Positions 24,171 through 27,387 of a stretch of DNA of 27,387 nucleotides are shown piece after piece. The DNA is taken from contig JAFWRL010000265.1 of NCBI GenBank assembly GCA_017520105.1, forward strand, positions 1 to 27,387. Reading direction: 5' to 3'. Below the pieces are notes generated by a model. That model saw nothing but the letters and a program-made list of their open reading frames with translations, did no database searches and was not told the DNA's origin. Source of the stretch: Fibrobacter sp. (lineage in GTDB: Bacteria; Fibrobacterota; Fibrobacteria; Fibrobacterales; Fibrobacteraceae). The first letter of the stretch is position 1. Every line of letters begins with the position of its first letter. Both the position numbers and the translations under genes were made by a program.

Positions 24171-25031
24171 TTACTTTTTTTCCAGGATGTTCAGGGCTTT
24201 TTCGATGATGGTTGGGGAAAGTTTGAAGATGTCGCTGAGGGTCTGCACGCGGTCGGCAGGGTCGATTTTCGTCATTTTCGAGCCGGTGGCGTTGCGCACG
24301 ACAAGGTTCCCTTTCTGGTAGTAATACTGGACGCCCTTTTCGCGGTCGAGGCGGTTCAGTACGGGGTACGTCATCATTTCGCGGTAGAAACTTTCGTTCC
24401 AGTGATGCTTGAATTCTTCGACGGAGACGCCTTCGACGGGGTATTCGAAGCGGAGTTTCATGGGGGCGCCTGCGCCGCCGGTCCAGAGTTCCATGGATTC
24501 TAGCGTCGGACGCACGAGACGAACGCAGTTCGGGGAAAGCGGAAAAAATGCTTCGCCAGTGCCAAACGGCTGCGGGAGTGGCATAGGGAGCGGGTCGAAA
24601 ATCAGGTAACCGGGGTCGAGAAGGTAGGAATTAGACGAGAGACGAGAGACGAGAGACGAGAGAGGTGACCCCGGCACGGAGGTCGGGGTGACATTCGTAG
24701 AAAAAAGTTGCCCGGGGGTGACAACGCTGTCGTCAGGGTCAGGAAGAATCAGCGCGCAGTGGATGTTGCGTTCTTTGCGCTTGTGTCCCATGACAAGACG
24801 CGGCTTGAAGCCCATGTCGGTCAGCGCCTGGTAGAGGTGCCACGTCATGCTGAAACAGGTGCCGCCGCCCATCCAGGAATCGATATCGTTCTGGTCACTG
24901 TCGTCAAGTTTGCGCGCGCCGGTGGCGCTCCCCGTCTGTTCAAGGCGGATGATTTTTGTCAAATTTTCGTAGGTGATGTTCGAAATCTGGTTGCAGAGAT
25001 CGACGACCTTTTTCATGTTCTCGGGAGACAT
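24171..25031 (-). CDS. Arylamine N-acetyltransferase-like cysteine protein with repeat insertion
   Basis: A 286-residue protein resembling the arylamine N-acetyltransferase / transglutaminase-like fold. The candidate Cys-His-Asp triad is GGGTCFSMTWHLYQALTDMG (C59), ERNIHCALIL (H91) and YLLDPGY (D139), in the order and contexts of NAT enzymes (RGG.C.E; H..L.V; YL.D.G). NATs transfer an acyl group from CoA to an amine; the substrate here is unknown. Residues about 101-135, between His and Asp, are encoded by GACGAGA heptads and GTGACCCC repeat DNA and read through in frame. The start is ATG 25031 with AGGTG 5 nt upstream, overlapping the stop of the SAHH-like gene (8 nt gap), so the two are one operon. 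A transglutaminase-like protease is the main alternative. Confidence 0.65.
   Translation of the reverse strand: MSPENMKKVVDLCNQISNITYENLTKIIRLEQTGSATGARKLDDSDQNDIDSWMGGGTCFSMTWHLYQALTDMGFKPRLVMGHKRKERNIHCALILPDPDDSVVTPGQLFSTNVTPTSVPGSPLSSLVSRLSSNSYLLDPGYLIFDPLPMPLPQPFGTGEAFFPLSPNCVRLVRPTLESMELWTGGAGAPMKLRFEYPVEGVSVEEFKHHWNESFYREMMTYPVLNRLDREKGVQYYYQKGNLVVRNATGSKMTKIDPADRVQTLSDIFKLSPTIIEKALNILEKK
24625..24692. repeat. Composite dispersed repeat inside the acetyltransferase-like gene
   Basis: In 7-bp phase: TAGGAAT, TAGACGA, then GAGACGA three times (24625-24659). GTGACCCCGG ... GGTCGGGGTGAC (24665-24692) follows, of the same family as 22548-22574. A third GGGGTGAC lies at 24715-24722. All of it falls inside the open reading frame. 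Confidence 0.82.
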
Positions 25032-25039
25032 TGTCGCAC

Positions 25040-26287
25040 CTAATCCATTTCGGCAGGAAAGCCGCCGAGCATGTCGCAGATTTCAGGGCCGATGACGCCA
25101 TTTTGAATGGCGATGGAAAGGAGTCGCTGTTCGATTTCCTGCGGCGGGAAGCGAAGACCGACCGTTCCAACCGGAGTCGCGATACCCTCGCTTTCAAAAT
25201 TCGCGCGTTCCGCAAGAGTCGCAGATTTTGCCTCTTGCACGAGAAGTTCTGCAAGCGCGGCGTGCAATGCCAGTGACGTGTCGATGTACTTGAGGTGTGT
25301 TGGTTCTTCGAGAATAAAGTTCAGCGGACCTTTGGCGTTGAGCACTTTTTCGGCAGGAATTGCCTCGCCATATTCGTCCTCGACGCCCATGTTCGCAAGG
25401 ACAGCCTTTGTCGAAAGGAGCGATTTTTTAAGTTCGGGAGCGTTCAAAGCGCCGGCAACCCCCGTCGCCGTCACGACGAAATCGGCCTTTTCAATCAAGG
25501 CTGCGACAGCCGCATAGTCATGGCAATCGACAACTTCTACGCCGTTTTGCAAAAGCACCGCCGAAAAATCGCCCGCCGGCATGGAATTTGCGGTTTTTTC
25601 AGGATTCGCCGCATTTTTTGCATTTTCGGACTGCGCGGACTGTTCAGATTGCGCGCGTTTCAAATCCGTCACTACGGTAACACAGCAACCGCGACGCACG
25701 CCCTGAAGCGCAATTCCCGAACCGACCTTGCCACTTCCGAAAACCAATAGTTTCTTGCCTTCAAAATTGCCACCAAAGCCCAACTTTTCAAGCGCCCTAA
25801 AATAGCCGTCTCCAGTGCCCAAGGAAGTCTCAATCCGCTTCACGATGCCGCTATCGGCGACAAAAACCGGCTTTTTCGCGTCCTTGTAGTACTGCACGCC
25901 CGAACGGGTGAGTTCCACAAAGCCAATTTTCGGGTGAAGCCCCGCAAAAGGCCCAGCGCAATCGAGCACCAAATCGACAAATTCACCCCGGGACTCCGCT
26001 TCGAGCATTTCCGCAGGCGTCACGACCGACACGCCCCACTCCCCCATGAAATCGACAACATCGGGGTCGTTCATTCCCGAAAGCCCCACAAGAAGTTCCG
26101 CCCCGCCAGCCACGAGAGCGCGGTACTGCGTCATGGTATTGCGGTAAATCGGAGTCGCCACAAGCACGCGGAGCCCTTCGAACGGGCGCGTTTCGCTCCA
26201 TTCGCTTTGGAGCGCCACAAGTGCGGGATATTCGTTTTTTTCGTAAACTTCGTCCAGAACGGAGGAGAAAATCGACAGCAAATCCAT
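25040..26287 (-). CDS. S-adenosylhomocysteine hydrolase-like NAD-binding protein
   Basis: A 415-residue protein with the overall plan of adenosylhomocysteinase. The N-terminal part has VLVATPIYRNTMTQYRALVA then GGAELLVG (the catalytic-domain core). KKPVFVADSGIVKRIETSLG corresponds to the family's NDS..K..FDN.YG segment. A Rossmann NAD site reads LLVFGSGKVGSGIALQGVRR (180-199), with acidic D208 favouring NAD(H). FVVTATGVAGAL and AVLANMGVEDEYG follow. Several catalytic residues of true SAHH appear replaced (FDN to ETS; no active-site cysteine or typical C-terminal KxxHY tail), so the reaction may differ. A 26-residue Gln/Ser/Ala/Asn-rich insert (213-238) interrupts the Rossmann domain. It is co-transcribed with the NAT-like gene. 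The ATG at 26287 has a TATATT box 7 nt upstream and no ribosome binding site. Confidence 0.65.
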   Translation of the reverse strand: MDLLSIFSSVLDEVYEKNEYPALVALQSEWSETRPFEGLRVLVATPIYRNTMTQYRALVAGGAELLVGLSGMNDPDVVDFMGEWGVSVVTPAEMLEAESRGEFVDLVLDCAGPFAGLHPKIGFVELTRSGVQYYKDAKKPVFVADSGIVKRIETSLGTGDGYFRALEKLGFGGNFEGKKLLVFGSGKVGSGIALQGVRRGCCVTVVTDLKRAQSEQSAQSENAKNAANPEKTANSMPAGDFSAVLLQNGVEVVDCHDYAAVAALIEKADFVVTATGVAGALNAPELKKSLLSTKAVLANMGVEDEYGEAIPAEKVLNAKGPLNFILEEPTHLKYIDTSLALHAALAELLVQEAKSATLAERANFESEGIATPVGTVGLRFPPQEIEQRLLSIAIQNGVIGPEICDMLGGFPAEMD

Positions 26288-26294
26288 GAAGATA

Positions 26295-26300
26295 AATATA
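26295..26300 (-). promoter_or_regulatory. Predicted -10 box, leaderless start of the SAHH-like gene
   Basis: Minus strand: TATATT, 7 nt (TATCTTC), ATG. The DNA upstream, where a -35 box should be, consists of TAGTTAC heptads, and no good -35 match is seen. Confidence 0.5.
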
Positions 26301-26316
26301 GTTAGTTGGGTACCTT

Positions 26317-26351
26317 TAGTTACTATTTAGTAGTTACTAGTTACTAGATAT
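26317..26351. repeat. Heptanucleotide repeat, TAGTTAC type (5 units)
   Basis: TAGTTAC, TATTTAG, TAGTTAC, TAGTTAC, TAGATAT in perfect 7-bp phase. A more degenerate GT-rich continuation in the same period runs to about 26400 (TTAGTTG, AGGTTAG, TTGGTTA, CTGGTTG). It lies between the SAHH-like gene and the GIY-YIG remnant. Confidence 0.75.
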
Positions 26352-26397
26352 TTCGGAGTTAGTTGAGGTTAGTTGGTTAATGTTGACTGGTTGATGT

Positions 26398-26607
26398 TTA
26401 AATTAGGAATTTGGATTTGAGGTTGTCATGCCTGCCTCCGAGCAGGCATCTCCTATTTTTCCGAACAGCATTATACTTTTCAGAAAAGCCATCACTTAGT
26501 TTCGTCTTATGTTCAAAAGTTCTTCTATACAAATCATTAGTTACGCCTGTATAAAAGACGGTTTTGTATTTATTCGTCAATATGTAAACGTAATAGTTAT
26601 TGTTCAT
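26398..26607 (-). pseudogene. GIY-YIG nuclease family protein, 3' end replaced by a repeat
   Basis: The 69-codon ORF begins NNNYYVYILTNKYKTVFYTG (residues 2-21), with the YVYILTN...FYTGVTNDLYRR motif of small single-domain GIY-YIG proteins (usually 80-100 residues), and continues EHKTKLSDGFSEKYN. After that point normal members read on through a conserved helix with the catalytic Glu. Here the frame instead runs through a palindromic repeat (26428-26449) and ends in unrelated residues RRCLLGGRHDNLKSKFLI. The ATG at 26607 has a perfect AGGAG 5 nt upstream, so a short peptide may still be made, but nuclease activity is unlikely. Confidence 0.75.
26428..26449. repeat. Palindromic TGTCATGCC element
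   Basis: Perfect hairpin ATGCCTGC-CTCCGA-GCAGGCAT, preceded by TTGTC and followed by CTCC. It marks the break of the GIY-YIG reading frame. The relative at 15573-15594 has a compensated stem change. Confidence 0.8.
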
Positions 26608-26624
26608 TGTTTCTCCTAAAAGGG

Positions 26625-26703
26625 GATTCCCACCTAAAGGTGGCCATGCGCACTAAGGAGCAGAGCTCCAAGTGCTGTCCGCCCGATCAAGTCGGGAATG
26701 ACA
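26625..26703. repeat. 79-bp structured repeat, copy 1
   Basis: It starts GATTCCCACCTAAAGGTGGC and ends CCCGATCAAGTCGGGAATGA plus CA. Internal inverted repeats: CCACC-TAAA-GGTGG, GCACTAAGGAGC/GCTCCAAGTGC, and CCCGA-TCAAG-TCGGG, enclosed by ATTCCC/GGGAAT. Confidence 0.88.
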
Positions 26704-26801
26704 AAAAGGAATTGCTATAGAAAGGGATTCCCGCTTATTTAACACGCTTTTTTCAGGGAAACGGATCAAAATTTTATGATAAATAAATCTTACAAAAGGG
26801 A

Positions 26802-26880
26802 GATTCCCACCTAAAGGTGGCCATGCGCACTAAGGAGCAGAGCTCCAAGTGCTGTCCGCCCCATCAAGTGGGGAATGACA
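26802..26880. repeat. 79-bp structured repeat, copy 2
   Basis: It is identical to copy 1 except for a compensated change in the last stem, CCCCA-TCAAG-TGGGG. Between the copies (26704-26801) only a partial GGGATTCCCGC arm at 26724-26734 is recognisable. Confidence 0.88.
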
Positions 26881-26903
26881 ATGCAAAAACATCTTCAAAA
26901 GGA

Positions 26904-26929
26904 GATTCCCGGTCAAGCCGGGAATGACA
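26904..26929. repeat. 26-bp palindromic repeat (short form), copy 1
   Basis: GATTCCCGG-TCAAG-CCGGGAATGACA: an 8-bp stem ATTCCCGG/CCGGGAAT with the same TCAAG loop as the 79-bp copies. Confidence 0.85.
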
Positions 26930-26954
26930 ATGTAAACACATCTTCAAAAAGGGA

Positions 26955-26980
26955 GATTCCCGGTCAAGCCGGGAATGACA
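26955..26980. repeat. 26-bp palindromic repeat (short form), copy 2
   Basis: It is identical to the copy at 26904-26929. The flanks (ACATCTTCAAAA upstream) are repeated too, giving a tandem period of about 51 bp. Confidence 0.85.
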
Positions 26981-27079
26981 GGGCAAATTTTCCCTGTTGC
27001 ATTACTATACAACAAAAAGAAATTTTCGAAGGGACTGTTCATTATATATGGAGTTAGATTAGTTTCGGGGTTAAACCAT

Positions 27080-27096
27080 TTTTGCATAATGCAAAA
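27080..27096. promoter_or_regulatory. 17-bp palindrome in the leader of the deacetylase gene
   Basis: TTTTGCAT-A-ATGCAAAA lies 18 nt before the ATG and just before the AAGGTGTGG ribosome binding site. It could be a repressor operator or a leader hairpin. A TATATA -10-like box is at 27043-27048. Confidence 0.4.
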
Positions 27097-27114
27097 CAAA
27101 TAAGGTGTGGATAT

Positions 27115-27387
27115 ATGAACAATAAAAAAATTTCTATTGCCGCCGCAGCAACTGGATTGTTTATGGTTGGCACAGCTTTTGCTCAAACGGCCGAAATCGG
27201 CACTTGGGCAGGTTTCCGCAAGGGTGCAGCGTCTTTCACGTTCGATGATGGCGCACCGAGCCACGTGACCGACGCTGGTCCGATGTTCAAGAAGTATGGC
27301 TACAAGGCTACCTTCAACCTGGTGGTGAACTGGAACCCCAACTGGAGCGGATTCCAGGGTCTGGCCGACGAAGGGCACGAAATCGCA
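27115..27387 (+). CDS. Secreted polysaccharide deacetylase (NodB homology), 5' part
   Basis: The first 91 residues of an exported protein that continues beyond the window. MNNKKISIAAAATGLFMVG then TAFA|QT is a Sec signal peptide. The mature part reads IGTWAGFRKGAASFTFDDGA, in which TFDDG is motif 1 of carbohydrate esterase 4 / NodB domains (catalytic base and metal-binding Asp). PMFKKYGYKATFNLVVN and GLADEGHEIA follow the family pattern leading to the metal-binding H-x-x-S/T-H motif just outside the window. Such enzymes remove N- or O-acetyl groups from chitin, peptidoglycan or xylan; in a plant-wall degrader xylan deacetylation is plausible. The start has a good AAGGTGTGG ribosome binding site. 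Repeat DNA fills most of the ~500 bp upstream. Confidence 0.88.
   Translation, partial: MNNKKISIAAAATGLFMVGTAFAQTAEIGTWAGFRKGAASFTFDDGAPSHVTDAGPMFKKYGYKATFNLVVNWNPNWSGFQGLADEGHEIA

Noticed and set aside
26625..26980. Possible CRISPR array
   Set aside because: The repeats differ in length (79 and 26 bp), their spacing is irregular, the intervening DNA is itself repeated, and no cas genes are nearby. They are palindromic dispersed elements.
26875..27057. Plus-strand ORF of 60 codons
   Set aside because: It is a translation of the tandem GATTCCCGG repeats (GQAGND units) with no ribosome binding site or homology.
1..27387. tRNA or rRNA genes
   Set aside because: I saw no cloverleaf with conserved T-loop and anticodon features and no rRNA motifs on either strand by eye. 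The cloverleaf-like 79-bp repeats lack tRNA consensus positions.

Overview
The window looks like chromosomal DNA of a Fibrobacter species (phylum Fibrobacterota). The strongest sign is the 1598-residue secreted fibro-slime-domain protein at 16542-21338, a family best known from Fibrobacter cell surfaces. The secreted polysaccharide deacetylase start at the right edge and the many short dispersed intergenic repeats fit this. The genus is an inference from gene content; no rRNA gene is present to confirm it.

Layout. Bases 1-2878 (minus strand) hold the start of rpmF (ribosomal protein L32), yceD/DUF177 directly upstream of it, and a membrane-anchored TPR protein of unknown role. Next come a PD-(D/E)XK nuclease-family protein (2965-3939, minus), a membrane glycosyltransferase 2 closely followed by topoisomerase III (4148-7788, plus), and a secreted GH3 protein with a damaged acid/base motif (7844-9130). 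A minus-strand pair follows: a secreted protein of unknown function and a DEDDh exonuclease (9145-10287). Then come gluQ (10416-11387) and a 1364-residue DUF4011-type helicase/nuclease homologue whose ATPase motifs are lost (11460-15554). A repeat-rich stretch contains a small secreted SPOR protein. After the fibro-slime gene come an FHA-GGDEF diguanylate cyclase (21638-22513), a MATE transporter (22714-24099), a minus-strand pair of an S-adenosylhomocysteine-hydrolase-like protein and an arylamine N-acetyltransferase-like protein (24171-26287), a GIY-YIG remnant, a cluster of hairpin repeats, and the secreted deacetylase.

The most unusual content is the repeats. Several families recur: heptanucleotide tandem repeats (TAGGAAG, GACGAGA, TAGTTAC and CCTANNN types), palindromic GTGACCCCGG and TGTCATTCCC elements whose stems vary in a compensated way, and a 62-bp element present three times. 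Members of these families sit in frame inside two apparently intact genes, gluQ and the acetyltransferase-like gene, where they add about 35-45 residues. One repeat copy carries an exact 54-bp nested insertion. A second recurring signal is a TATATT/TACATT hexamer 6-9 nt before the start codon of five genes with no Shine-Dalgarno sequence, which suggests leaderless or nearly leaderless mRNAs.

The genes do not form one pathway. Local units that look co-transcribed are yceD-rpmF, glycosyltransferase-topB, the secreted protein with the exonuclease, and the SAHH-like/NAT-like pair.
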